From JACRBK01 sp964427955 (GTDB taxonomy: Bacteria; Chloroflexota; Anaerolineae; Aggregatilineales; Aggregatilineaceae), in contig CAYRWY010000162.1 of the NCBI GenBank assembly GCA_964427955.1, positions 1 to 11,425 on the forward strand: a stretch of DNA of 11,425 nucleotides, given 5' to 3'. Below are positions 1 to 7,046 of the stretch, in pieces (position 1 is the stretch's first letter; each line of letters begins with the position of its first letter). Under the pieces are notes generated by a model. The model was given only the letters and a program-made list of their open reading frames with translations. It was not told the DNA's origin and ran no database searches. The position numbers and the translations under genes are program-made.

Positions 1-293
1 GTATCCACCGCCCCCAGGCCGACCGACAGGATCACCCGCCCGCCGCTCAACTGATCGAGCGTGGCGGTTTCGCTGGCCAGCTTCCAGGGGCGCATCCGCG
101 AGAGCGGGGTGATCATCGTGCCCAGCCGGATATGCTGCGTGACCATCGCGGCGGCGGTCAGGCTGATCCAGGCGTCGGTGGCCCACACGCCTTCCCAGAC
201 GAAAAAACCATCCCACCCGGCGGCTTCGGCCTCGCGGGCCACGTCCGCCGCCAGCCGGGCATCGCCAAAGGGGAGAATGAAGCCGTATCTCAT
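1..293 (-). CDS. LLM class flavin-dependent oxidoreductase, N-terminal part (runs off window)
   Basis: The visible 97 residues begin MRYGFILPFGDARLAAD and continue through EAAGWDGFFVWE, IRLGTMITPLSR, RPWKLASETATLDQLSGGRV and ILSVGLGAVD. These are the first strands and helices of the luciferase-like TIM barrel (bacterial luciferase / F420- or FMN-dependent monooxygenase family). Such enzymes use reduced flavin or F420 to oxidise or reduce small organic substrates in the cytoplasm; the substrate cannot be read from this fragment. Family members are about 280-350 residues, so roughly two thirds lies outside the window. The ATG overlaps the TGA of the upstream B12-binding gene by one base (TGATG), so the two are very probably co-transcribed and translationally coupled. 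There is no separate strong Shine-Dalgarno. The family call is firm; the cofactor (FMN or F420) is not determined. Confidence 0.88.
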   Translation of the reverse strand, partial: MRYGFILPFGDARLAADVAREAEAAGWDGFFVWEGVWATDAWISLTAAAMVTQHIRLGTMITPLSRMRPWKLASETATLDQLSGGRVILSVGLGAVD

Positions 294-700
294 CAGCGTT
301 CGCGCGCCGCCAGCGTCGTGGTGATGTGCTCGACGATGGTCTGTGTGTTCGTGCCGGGACCGAAGATGCCGCTCACGCCCAGCGTTTGGAGCGCGGGCAC
401 GTCCTCGTCGGGGATGATCCCGCCGACCAGCACCAGCACGTCGCCCAGGTCGGCGGCGCGCAGCAGTTCGAGGATCCGCGGCACGAGCGCCATGTGCGCC
501 CCGCTGAGAATCGAGAGTCCGACGACATCGACATCTTCTTGCAGCGCGGCCTCGGCGATCATTTCGGGCGTCTGGCGCAGCCCGGTGTAGATGACTTCCA
601 TCCCGGCATCGCGCAGCGCGCGGGCGATCACTTTCGCGCCCCGGTCGTGCCCATCCAGGCCGGGCTTGGCCACCAATACGCGGATTTTTCTCTCGGACAT
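293..700 (-). CDS. cobalamin B12-binding domain protein (methylmalonyl-CoA mutase small/C-terminal subunit type)
   Basis: This 135-residue protein is a stand-alone B12-binding Rossmann-like domain. The base-off/His-on signature is complete: D16-G-H18-D-R-G21 supplies the cobalt-ligating histidine, followed by S63-I-L65 and the G93-G94 turn in VLVGGIIPDED. The start KIRVLVAKPGLDGHDRGAKV and the GIFGPGT region near the end are typical of the C-terminal domain of methylmalonyl-CoA mutase, which some bacteria and archaea encode as a separate small subunit that pairs with a catalytic large subunit to interconvert succinyl-CoA and methylmalonyl-CoA. The large subunit is not in the window, so a related acyl-CoA mutase is possible. 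The start at 700 is chosen over longer in-frame extensions because AGGGA lies 8 bases upstream and the family begins here. A perfect TATAAT lies about 38 bases upstream. Confidence 0.9.
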   Translation of the reverse strand: MSERKIRVLVAKPGLDGHDRGAKVIARALRDAGMEVIYTGLRQTPEMIAEAALQEDVDVVGLSILSGAHMALVPRILELLRAADLGDVLVLVGGIIPDEDVPALQTLGVSGIFGPGTNTQTIVEHITTTLAARER

Positions 701-737
701 ACCCTTGCTCCCTACATGCGAAAAACTGTTCAGGCAG

Positions 738-743
738 ATTATA
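738..743 (-). promoter_or_regulatory. probable -10 element for the B12-binding / LLM operon
   Basis: Read on the minus strand this is a perfect TATAAT, in an AT-richer patch of the 181-base divergent intergenic region. Transcription would start near position 731 and give a leader of about 30 bases before the ATG at 700. I see no convincing -35 hexamer at the right distance, so this rests on the -10 match and its position. Confidence 0.42.
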
Positions 744-833
744 GCCGGGCCGGGGGCCGATGGGCGAAAAAATCCAACGGCCCGATTGTCTGAATTTACA
801 TACGCTAAGGGGCGAGTGCATTGGGCGTTTGTG

Positions 834-842
834 TGATACAAT
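834..842 (+). promoter_or_regulatory. possible extended -10 promoter for the sensor kinase
   Basis: TGATACAAT matches the extended -10 form TGnTANAAT, 40 bases before the kinase ATG. No good -35 is visible, which extended -10 promoters tolerate. The same TGnTACAAT form occurs before the AIM24-family gene on the other strand at 8754-8762, which modestly supports both. Confidence 0.38.
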
Positions 843-881
843 GGCAGGCAAATCGACGAGTCGCGTGGTCGGAGTGGTTCG

Positions 882-3439
882 ATGCAGGCATCCTCTTCTT
901 CAAATCCTCGAATCCAGAGCCAGGGAGTCATGGTGGGCCTGACCCTGCTTGCCCTCCTGGCGTCCGGGGTGCTGCTGATGCTGTACGCCTATACGGCCCT
1001 GGATTGGTACAACCAGCCTTTTGTCGGATTTCTGCCGCTGCGCAACCTGGAGGTTAGCACCAACCGGTCGCTGATCGGCCAGGATGACGCCTGGACCGTG
1101 AAAAGCATCGAGCTGGTCCCCGGCGACCGGCTGGACCGGCTGGCGGGCGTCGATTTCAGCACGCTGCCGGTGGGCGAACGGGTCGAAAAGCTGTCCGAAG
1201 TGCTGAGCCAGCAGGAACGGGATCGGCGTGTGGCGATCAGTTTCTTGCGCGATAACCGCACCAGCACGGCCAAGCCGGTCGGGGCCGAGTGCATAGACGT
1301 GAGCGATCTGCCCGGCTTCCGCCGCTGCGGCATGTTCATCCGCCTGAGCAAAATGCCGTTGGGCGATCTGTTCGGCTATTTTGGCATCGGCTGGCTGACC
1401 GGGGTGGCGCTGTGGATCATCGGCGCGGTGATCTTCTGGCGGCGGTGGGACAATGCCAACGTGCGGTTTATGACGATGTTGGCGTCCATGCTGGCTGTCT
1501 TTCTGGGCGGACACTTCGACATCATGAGCACCTACCGCTATGCCTGGGCGTGGCTGATCTGTACCGGGCTGGCGGCGGGGTTGATGGCTGTGCTGGCGCT
1601 GGAATTTCCCTACCGTTTCGCCTTTGTGCAGCAGATGCCCGCCTGGGGGACCGCGCCGATCCTGGTCGCGCTGGCGCTCAGCGGCGGCAGTGTCATGCTG
1701 TTCGGCTCCAGCGATCTCAAGCTGAACGCGGCGGCTTTCGTGCTGGCGCTGGGCGTGCTGATCGCCGGGGCGGTGGCGCTGGTGGTGGGGATGTACTGGC
1801 GGCGCACGCGCTCGTCCTCGCCCATCGCCCGTAACCAGAGCACGATGGTGATCATCGGCCTGGTGCCCATGTTGATCACGGTGCTGGTCTGGTTCGGTTT
1901 CGCCGTGTTCGATGAGGAAGTCCACTCGGCGGTGGTCGTGCTCAACCAGGTGTTCCCGATCCTGCTGCCCCTGAGCGCCATGTACGCCGTGTTGCAGTTC
2001 CGCCCGGTCGATACGGACCGGGTGATCACGCAGACCACACTCTACAGCGCGCTGCTGGCGCTGCTGACGCTGGCGTACTGGCTGATGGTGACGGCGGTCG
2101 CGATGGTGGTCGGACGATCCACGCGCGACACGGCGCTGAGTCCGGTGCTGATCGTGGCGTCGATCTTCGTCGTGGCGCTGTTGTTCAACCCGCTGCGCGT
2201 CTACCTCCAGCGCGGGATCGATGCGGTCTATTTCCGCGCCCGGCGGCATTACCAGCAGTACCTGGAGCAGTTCTCGCGCGATGTGACCCAGGCGGTGGGC
2301 CTGGGCGACGTCTCCCGGCTGGTCCATCGCCTGCTGGACGATACGCTGGCCCCCACGCACGCGATCCTGTACGTACGCAATATCGTCACCTACGAATACC
2401 GCCCCTATGAAGATCCCTCGACGGGGCAGCGCATTACCGACGTCACTTTCCTGTCGGAAAGCGGCCTGGTGCGCTACCTGCGCGAGCGCGCGCCCCTGCT
2501 GTACCTGGAAGAAGGGCGCGAACTGCCGCCGGACGTGGTGAGCGACCGGGGACGGCTGGCCGTGCTGGGCACTCCGATTATCGTCGGGCTGCGCGGCCAG
2601 AAGGCTCTGAACGGCTTTCTGGCGATTGGCCCGCGCAAGAGCGGGGCCCCCTACGTGTTCGAAGATACGCGCTTCGTCGAGAGCCTGAGTGACCAGATCG
2701 CGCTCGCGGTCGAGCGTGCCCAGGCGATGGACGACCTGGAACGCCGCGTCCGCGTGCAGGACGTGCTGAGCCAGGTGAGCCGCGCGCTGAACTTCGCCAT
2801 CGACTTCGACACCCTGCTCGAACTGGTCTACGCGCAGACCATGCGCGTGATCGATGCGCCGTGCTTCTTCATCGCCCTGCGCGACGGCAATACCGGCGAG
2901 CTGTACTACGTGTTCTACAACGAGGGCGAGGATCGCGACTTTGACAAAGAGGGACGGCGCTGGCGGATGGGCCGCGACCTGATCAGCGAAATCGCGCGCA
3001 CGCAGCAAACGCTGCGCACCGACGACTACGTGCGCGAGTCGCTGGCCCGCGATCCGCACACTCCGCCGGAGAATCCCAACCTGCGCGCCTGGCTGGGCGT
3101 CCCGCTGCTGGCCGATACCGGTGGGGTGCTGGGCGTGATGGTCGCCGCGACGACCGAGCCGGGCATCACCTTCACCGACGAGCAGCAAGATCTGTTCTGG
3201 GATATTGCGAACCTGGCCGCGAGCGCCATCGACAAGCTGCAACTGTTCGAAAAGACGCAGCTTCGTGCCCGGCAGTTGGCCGCCATCAACGAAATCTCGA
3301 ACCGGCTGGCCTCCGAAATGGGTAACGTGGACCGCCTGCTGCGGCTGATCACCGAAAACTCGGTGCAAATTCTCAACGCCGAAGCGGGCAGCCTGCTGCT
3401 GGTGGACGAAGAAACCAACGACCTGGAATTTCACGTGGT
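882..3439 (+). CDS. multi-GAF membrane sensor histidine kinase, N-terminal part (one gene with 3540-5257)
   Basis: First 852 residues of a protein interrupted by a run of N; collapsing the duplicated flank gives one 1406-residue kinase. A membrane span at about 16-38 is followed by an extracytoplasmic region (about 40-160) that includes a PDZ-like stretch, PGDRLDRLAGVDF...RRVAISFLRD. Roughly nine further hydrophobic segments follow between 165 and 436. FNPLRVYLQRGIDAVYFRAR (435-454) resembles the membrane-to-cytoplasm junction of ComP-type kinases. Cytoplasmic GAF domains come next: GAF1 about 465-613, GAF2 about 638-785, and the start of GAF3 from about 812. Helical linkers rich in charged residues (EKTQLRARQLAAINEIS) join them, as in signalling coiled coils. 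The ATG at 882 has GGAG seven bases upstream. Role: membrane sensing of an unknown signal. As written in the window, the frame runs through the N block to a false stop near 3620. Confidence 0.9.
3385..3439 (+). repeat. 55-base exact duplication flanking the gap, left copy (assembly overlap)
   Basis: Begins CGGGCAGCCTGCTGCTGG and ends AATTTCACGTGGT, and is identical to 3540-3594. It encodes AGSLLLVDEETNDLEFHV of the third GAF domain. Fifty-five bases is a common final k-mer length for de Bruijn assemblers, so this is read as shared contig ends and not as a biological tandem repeat. Confidence 0.9.
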
Positions 3440-3539
3440 NNNNNNNNNNNNNNNNNNNNNNNNNNNNNNNNNNNNNNNNNNNNNNNNNNNNNNNNNNNNN
3501 NNNNNNNNNNNNNNNNNNNNNNNNNNNNNNNNNNNNNNN
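3440..3539. other. assembly gap of 100 N inside the kinase gene
   Basis: Exactly 100 N, the conventional filler for a scaffold gap of unknown size. The 55 bases before it are repeated exactly as the first 55 bases after it, in the same reading frame relative to the protein. The gap therefore most likely hides no sequence: the two contig ends overlap. Removing the N block and one copy of the 55 bases (155 positions) joins the kinase halves in frame. Confidence 0.97.
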
Positions 3540-3594
3540 CGGGCAGCCTGCTGCTGGTGGACGAAGAAACCAACGACCTGGAATTTCACGTGGT
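3540..3594 (+). repeat. 55-base exact duplication flanking the gap, right copy (assembly overlap)
   Basis: Identical to 3385-3439, starting at the first base after the N run. It is one of two copies of what is probably a single genomic segment; see the gap entry. Confidence 0.9.
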
Positions 3595-5257
3595 GGTGGG
3601 CGGCGCGGGCGAAGAACTGATCGGCCAGCGGCTCCCGGCAGGGACCGGGCTGGCCGGGGCGACCGTGCAGCGCGGCGCGCCGATCATCGTCAACGACCCG
3701 ATGCGCGACTCGCGCTGGTTTGGCGACGTGCGCGCGACGGTGGATCAGCAGGTCGTCCCGGTGGGCGATGATGGCCAGGGTGTCACCGCCGACGACGAGG
3801 AAAAAGTGTCCGGCTTCAAGTCGGATACGATCCTCTCGGTGCCGCTGATGGTCGGTGGGCGCGCCATCGGCCTGATTCAGATTTTGAACAAGCGCGACGG
3901 CAGCATCTTCGTGCCCGAAGACGCCGATCTGCTGCAAACCTTCGCCGGGCAGGCCGCTATCGCCATCGAAAACGCGCGCCTGTTCGACATGACCGACCAA
4001 CAGTTGGCCCTGCGCGTGCAGGAACTGGACACGATGCAGCGCATCGACCAGGAACTGAACCGCACGCTGAACCTGATCAACGTCGTAGACATCACGATGG
4101 ACTGGGCGATCCGCAAGAGTGGGGCGACCGCCGGGGCGCTGTTCATCCGGTCCAGCGACCGTAACGAGTTGTACCTGGTGCACTCGTCGGGCTACCCGCT
4201 GGACGCGCCGTTCTATCCCGGCAACCAGGCGAACTTTTCGGGCGACCGGGGCGTGATCGGGCGCGTGGTCCGCACCGGGCAGCCGTCGCTGATCACGAAT
4301 CTGTCGATGGACCCCGACTACGAGGAAACGCTGCCGGGCTGTCTGGCACAGTTGACCGTCCCGCTGTTCAGCGCCAGCCGTGTGATCGGCGTGATCATCC
4401 TCGAAAGCAACCAGGAAGGCGAACTGGACCTGCTCGACCTGGACTTCGTCGCCCGCCTGGCCGAACACGCCAGCCCGGCCATCGTCAACTCGCAACTGTT
4501 CCAGGAAATCCAGCGGGCCAACGAAGCCAAGAGCGAGTTCGTGAGCTTCGTGGCGCACGAGTTGAAGAACCCGATGACCAGTATCAAGGGCTTTACCGAC
4601 CTGCTGATGAAGGGGGTCGTCGGGCCGGTCAACCCGCAGCAGGACAATTTCCTGCACACCATCTTCAACAACGTCAACCGTATGGAGACGCTGGTGAGCG
4701 ACCTCAACGACCTGACCAAGCAGCAGACCAACAAGCTGCGCCTGGAACTGATGTCGGTGGACTTCCACAACGTGATCGTGGAAACGCTCCGCTCGCAGCA
4801 GCGCATGATCGAGGAAAAAGACCAGGATCTCGTCCTGGAAGTGCCGGAAAACCTGCCGCTGGTGATCGGCGATCAGAACCGGCTGATCCAGATCATGACC
4901 AACTTCGTCTCCAACGCGAACAAGTACACGCCGCCCGGTGGGGCCGTGACGATCCACGCCGAGGTCACGCGCAACTCGTGGGACCCGCACGGCGCGCCGG
5001 AAGTCATTCACTGCTACGTGCGCGACACCGGGATCGGCATGAGCGACGAGGATCTGCACCAGTTGTTCACGCCGTACTTCCGCAGCGAGAACCCCAAGAC
5101 GCGCGAGCAGCCCGGCACCGGCCTGGGCCTGACCATCACGCGCGGCTTGATCGAGCAGCACGGCGGCAAGGTGTGGGTCGAGAGCGTGATCGACGTCGGC
5201 ACCACCTTCCACTTCACTATTCCGGTGGCGACCGAGCGCGAGGAAGTGCGGGCGTAG
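3540..5257 (+). CDS. multi-GAF membrane sensor histidine kinase, C-terminal part (one gene with 882-3439)
   Basis: Continues the same kinase; numbering follows the merged 1406-residue protein. The remainder of GAF3 (to about 980, with the motif GLIQILNKRDGSIFVPEDADLL) leads into GAF4 (about 1011-1155). The HisKA dimerisation helix carries the phospho-acceptor in FVSFVAHELKNPMTSIKGF, His1174. The ATPase domain has its N box at TNFVSNANKYTP (N1289, N1293), G1 box at DTGIG (D1330), F box at LFTPYF and G2 box at GTGLGL (1360-1365). All residues needed for autophosphorylation are present. There is no receiver domain and no adjacent response regulator, so the partner is encoded elsewhere. In-frame GTG and ATG codons just after the gap are not believed to be starts. 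The gene ends at TAG 5255-5257, 27 bases before a hairpin that may terminate the transcript. Confidence 0.93.
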
Positions 5258-5283
5258 GGGGAATTGAATTAAACGCGGATTGG

Positions 5284-5312
5284 GTAGGGGCGACCCGCCG
5301 TGTCGCCCCTAC
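5284..5312. repeat. dispersed hairpin repeat, family A, copy 1
   Basis: A perfect 11-base inverted repeat, GTAGGGGCGAC and GTCGCCCCTAC, around a 7-base loop (5295-5301). A second copy at 11331-11359 matches it at 25 of 29 positions. Both lie between genes. The strong stem just after the kinase stop could end transcription or stabilise the mRNA 3' end, although no T-run follows. Elements like this are commonly mobilised intergenic palindromes; its wider copy number cannot be seen here. Confidence 0.75.
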
Positions 5313-5326
5313 AAAGTTCCGTTCGT

Positions 5327-5332
5327 TATAAT
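5327..5332 (+). promoter_or_regulatory. probable -10 element for the small repeat protein / YbaK operon
   Basis: A perfect TATAAT within GTTCGTTATAATAGGC, directly after the hairpin repeat and 69 bases before the ATG at 5402. No -35 match is evident because the upstream position falls in the repeat stem. It would give a leader of about 60 bases containing a second hairpin. Confidence 0.42.
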
Positions 5333-5355
5333 AGGCATAGCAGCCATCGGTTGCC

Positions 5356-5377
5356 GGGTGGGCACACCGGCCCGCCC
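5356..5377 (+). other. leader hairpin ahead of the small repeat protein gene
   Basis: GGGTGGGC and GCCCGCCC pair over eight positions (one G-T wobble) around the loop ACACCG. The hairpin sits between the likely promoter and the strong GGAGGAG ribosome site at 5391-5397. It could be a leader structure or a remnant of an intergenic repeat; no riboswitch class is recognised. Confidence 0.4.
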
Positions 5378-5401
5378 TGGGAAGGTTCCTGGAGGAGTCA
5401 C

Positions 5402-5629
5402 ATGGAGACACGTGGAATCTATGACCGGGAAGGCGAACTGTTTGCATCGATACAGGGCACGCGCGTCTACGATCTCAACGGGGATCTGGTAGGGGAAGTG
5501 CGCGGGCGAATCGTGGTCGATCTGCGGAACGAGCGGCGCTGGATGATCGATGGCGATGCGCTGCTCGATCTCCACGCGAATGTGATTGGGTACCTGGGGA
5601 CTCCGGTCCCCTATTATGACACCGACTGA
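5402..5629 (+). CDS. small four-repeat protein, resembles the 4-fold beta flower domain
   Basis: A 75-residue protein made almost entirely of four 16-residue units: IYDREGELFASIQGTR (6-21), VYDLNGDLVGEVRGRI (22-37), VVDLRNERRWMIDGDA (38-53) and LLDLHANVIGYLGTPV (54-69). Each starts with two hydrophobic or aromatic residues and an Asp in the third position, followed by a turn and another strand. This is the pattern expected of a small four-bladed, four-fold symmetric beta fold, annotated in related proteins as '4-fold beta flower'; no biochemical role is known to me. There is no signal peptide or membrane span. The ATG at 5402 is preceded by GGAGGAG at a 4-base spacing; an upstream in-frame extension crosses the repeat DNA and is rejected. 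The gene is followed 8 bases later by the YbaK-type gene and probably shares its mRNA. Confidence 0.8.
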   Translation: METRGIYDREGELFASIQGTRVYDLNGDLVGEVRGRIVVDLRNERRWMIDGDALLDLHANVIGYLGTPVPYYDTD

Positions 5630-5637
5630 GGAAACGT

Positions 5638-6141
5638 ATGGCCGACAAAAAATTGAACTCGATGCGCTTTCTCGAAGCGCAGGGCGTGGAATACCAGGCC
5701 TTCTCGTATGATGAAGCCATTCACGACGGGGTGAGCGCGGCCCAGGCGATGGGTCTGCCCCCGGAGCAGGTCTACAAAACGTTGGTCGTCCAGTTGCAGA
5801 AGGGCGATTTTGCCCTGGTGATGGTCCCCGTAGATCATACGCTGGATCTGAAGAAGCTCGCGCGGGCGATTGGTCAGAAGAAAGCGACCATGACCACCAA
5901 GCGCGGGGCCGAAGCCGCCACCGGACTCAAGACCGGCGGGATCGGGGCGCTGGCGCTGACGCACAAGCGTTGGGGCGTCTATCTGGACAAGACCGCCGAA
6001 GCGCAGGACGCGATCCTGGTCAATGCCGGGCAGCGCGGCCTGAATCTCAAGGTCAAAGTGGCCGATCTGGTGCGGGTGCTGAACGCCAAAGTCGTTGACG
6101 TCGCCGTAAAGGGCAGCGAGCCGGAGCCTGAGCACGAGTAA
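5638..6141 (+). CDS. ybaK: YbaK/EbsC-family aminoacyl-tRNA(Pro) deacylase (Cys-tRNA(Pro)-type)
   Basis: A 167-residue single-domain protein matching the YbaK/ProX editing fold. Family features are the start KLNSMRFLEAQGVEYQAFSYDEA, the conserved lysine in QVYKTLV (K47) that is essential in E. coli YbaK, VPVDHTLDLKKLARAIGQKKA (64-84), GLKTGGIGALAL (96-107) corresponding to the GGxSP-type loop, and VYLDKTAEAQDAILVNAGQRGLNL near the C-terminus. YbaK hydrolyses Cys-tRNA(Pro) formed when prolyl-tRNA synthetase mischarges cysteine, acting in trans in the cytoplasm. The exact mischarged amino acid varies among relatives. The length is typical of the family, with a short acidic tail (EPEPEHE). Its GAGGAAAC ribosome site overlaps the stop of the preceding small gene, so the two are translated from one transcript. 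Confidence 0.9.
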   Translation: MADKKLNSMRFLEAQGVEYQAFSYDEAIHDGVSAAQAMGLPPEQVYKTLVVQLQKGDFALVMVPVDHTLDLKKLARAIGQKKATMTTKRGAEAATGLKTGGIGALALTHKRWGVYLDKTAEAQDAILVNAGQRGLNLKVKVADLVRVLNAKVVDVAVKGSEPEPEHE

Positions 6142-6201
6142 ATTCTCCTCGGCCCTATCCAAGATTGATCCTGAACGGTAGTGTGGAACAAGGTAATGAA
6201 T

Positions 6202-6232
6202 TCTCCCCCGGTGCTCTCTTCACCGGGGGAGA
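6202..6232. repeat. inverted repeat, possible terminator; start of a diverged family B repeat copy
   Basis: A 12-base perfect stem, TCTCCCCCGGTG (6202-6213) with CACCGGGGGAGA (6221-6232), and the loop CTCTCTT. It lies 60 bases after the YbaK stop, and TTTTT follows at 6241-6245, nine bases past the stem, so it is at best a loose terminator. Sequence beyond it (GGGGCAGCGCG, then CGTCGTAGGA to about 6271) resembles the family B element at 9913-10040. The rest of the 6142-6331 intergenic stretch shows no clear promoter or ORF. Confidence 0.6.
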
Positions 6233-6331
6233 GGGGCGTGTTTTTGGGGCAGCGCGCCAGCGTCGTAGGACCAGGGGACGAGCCTAGTCTATGGAGAGGA
6301 CTGTTGCACGGGGGAGAGGAACGAGAAGGTT

Positions 6332-6748
6332 ATGACTGGTCTACGCAAGCGTCCGCGGACCCGGCGTGCCAAAGCACCGGAACCGGCGCCGCGTGTCGAA
6401 GCCAATCTGCTGCAAGAAGTCGGCTACAACGCGCGGCGGGATGAGTATCTGTATTGGCTGACGGCTGACGGCTATATCATCGCCCAGGATGTGAACTGCC
6501 AGCACGAATACGTCCAGATGTCACCCTGTCCACACTGCGGTGGGGCCCTCAAAATCATGGCCCATATCAACCGCGCCGGGCAGGGACTCAGCGAGATCGT
6601 CGCGCTGTGCCCCGCCTGCCACCAGCGCGCCAATTTCATTTTCGACATCAGCAACGACGTGTATCAGGCGTGGTGGGCGGATCAGCTTGGCCCGCTCTAC
6701 CTCCGCCAGTACGACGGCGATCCGCGCGAGCCTGCTACCCCGGCCTAA
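6332..6748 (+). CDS. zinc-ribbon protein of unknown function
   Basis: A 138-residue protein I cannot assign to a named family. A basic, proline-rich N-terminus (RKRPRTRRAKAPEPAPR) leads into GYNARRDEYLYWLTADGYIIAQDV, then CPHCGG (C66, C69) and CPACH (C93, C96). The two CxxC knuckles, 24 residues apart, are the layout of a structural zinc ribbon. The C-terminal part is rich in aromatic residues (NFIFDISNDVYQAWWADQ). The basic tail plus ribbon could bind nucleic acid, but this is inference only. There is no signal peptide or membrane span. Purine-rich stretches GGGGAGAGGA and AGAAGG precede the ATG. Its stop overlaps the ribosome site of the next small gene, indicating an operon. Confidence 0.78.
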   Translation: MTGLRKRPRTRRAKAPEPAPRVEANLLQEVGYNARRDEYLYWLTADGYIIAQDVNCQHEYVQMSPCPHCGGALKIMAHINRAGQGLSEIVALCPACHQRANFIFDISNDVYQAWWADQLGPLYLRQYDGDPREPATPA

Positions 6749-6759
6749 GGGGCATCAGG

Positions 6760-7029
6760 ATGAAATTTCAGGCGAGTCGATGGGCAGGCGAGCTTTTTCT
6801 GCCGGTTCTGAACTTTCTAGTTTCCGCCTACGATATTCGCCTGCCCGGAATACTTTGGGACGTGGACGGTTACAGCGTGGATTTTGAACTCCTGGGATCG
6901 AAAGCGATCCTGAGCATGGATACGTGGATGTTTTCTGCCGCATTTGAACTTGATGCGGTGCGCGATCAGGTCTTATCCCTTTTTCAATCACTACCTTCGG
7001 ACTATTTCGAGGCTCCCTCGGAATTCTGA
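6760..7029 (+). CDS. small hypothetical protein, lower-GC gene
   Basis: An 89-residue protein starting MKFQASRWAGELFLPVLNF. It is not recognised. It is soluble-looking and slightly acidic, with alternating hydrophobic stretches (YDIRLPGILWDVDGYSVDFELLG) suggesting a small alpha/beta fold; LFLPVLNFLVSAY is hydrophobic but too short for a confident membrane span. The start at 6760 has AAGGGG seven bases upstream, straddling the stop of the zinc-ribbon gene, which implies coupling. A base count over 6761-7029 gives about 50% GC, visibly lower than neighbouring genes, hinting at a recent arrival or relaxed selection. The stop codon lies at the loop edge of the hairpin at 7010-7037. A spurious ORF is possible but unlikely given the ribosome site and position. 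Confidence 0.6.
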   Translation: MKFQASRWAGELFLPVLNFLVSAYDIRLPGILWDVDGYSVDFELLGSKAILSMDTWMFSAAFELDAVRDQVLSLFQSLPSDYFEAPSEF

Positions 7030-7037
7030 GGGAGCCT
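7010..7037. terminator. hairpin between convergent genes, likely bidirectional terminator
   Basis: A perfect 10-base stem, AGGCTCCCTC (7010-7019) and GAGGGAGCCT (7028-7037), with the 8-base loop GGAATTCT. It lies at the end of the plus-strand gene stopping at 7029 and nine bases beyond the stop of the minus-strand gene at 7047. Neither side has a T-run, so intrinsic termination would be non-canonical; mRNA 3'-end protection is an alternative. Part of the stem is translated in the plus-strand gene. Confidence 0.5.
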
Positions 7038-7046
7038 GTCTGGTGG

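Noticed and set aside
293..931. Longer form of the B12-binding protein starting at 931
   Set aside because: The extra 77 residues cross the divergent promoter region and the kinase start, are not family-like, and the ATG at 700 has its own ribosome site.
900..3434. Very long open frame (844 codons) on the minus strand opposite the kinase
   Set aside because: It is a high-GC shadow of the kinase gene: it is low-complexity (His, Gln, Arg and Asp rich), matches no family, and the plus strand has clear domains throughout.
3385..3594. A genuine tandem repeat within the GAF domain
   Set aside because: The copies are exact, abut the N run precisely on both sides, and collapsing them restores one reading frame; contig overlap explains everything.
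3431..5212. Long minus-strand open frame opposite the 3' half of the kinase
   Set aside because: It has the same antisense composition bias, runs through the N gap, and lies over canonical HisKA and ATPase motifs on the plus strand.
5217..5447. Minus-strand ORF containing VGATRRVAPT
   Set aside because: It is a translation of the family A palindrome and the flanking antisense sequence, not a protein.
6165..6199. Possible promoter (TTGATC ... TAATGA) before the zinc-ribbon gene
   Set aside because: The spacing between the hexamers is about 23 bases, too long for a standard sigma-70 promoter.
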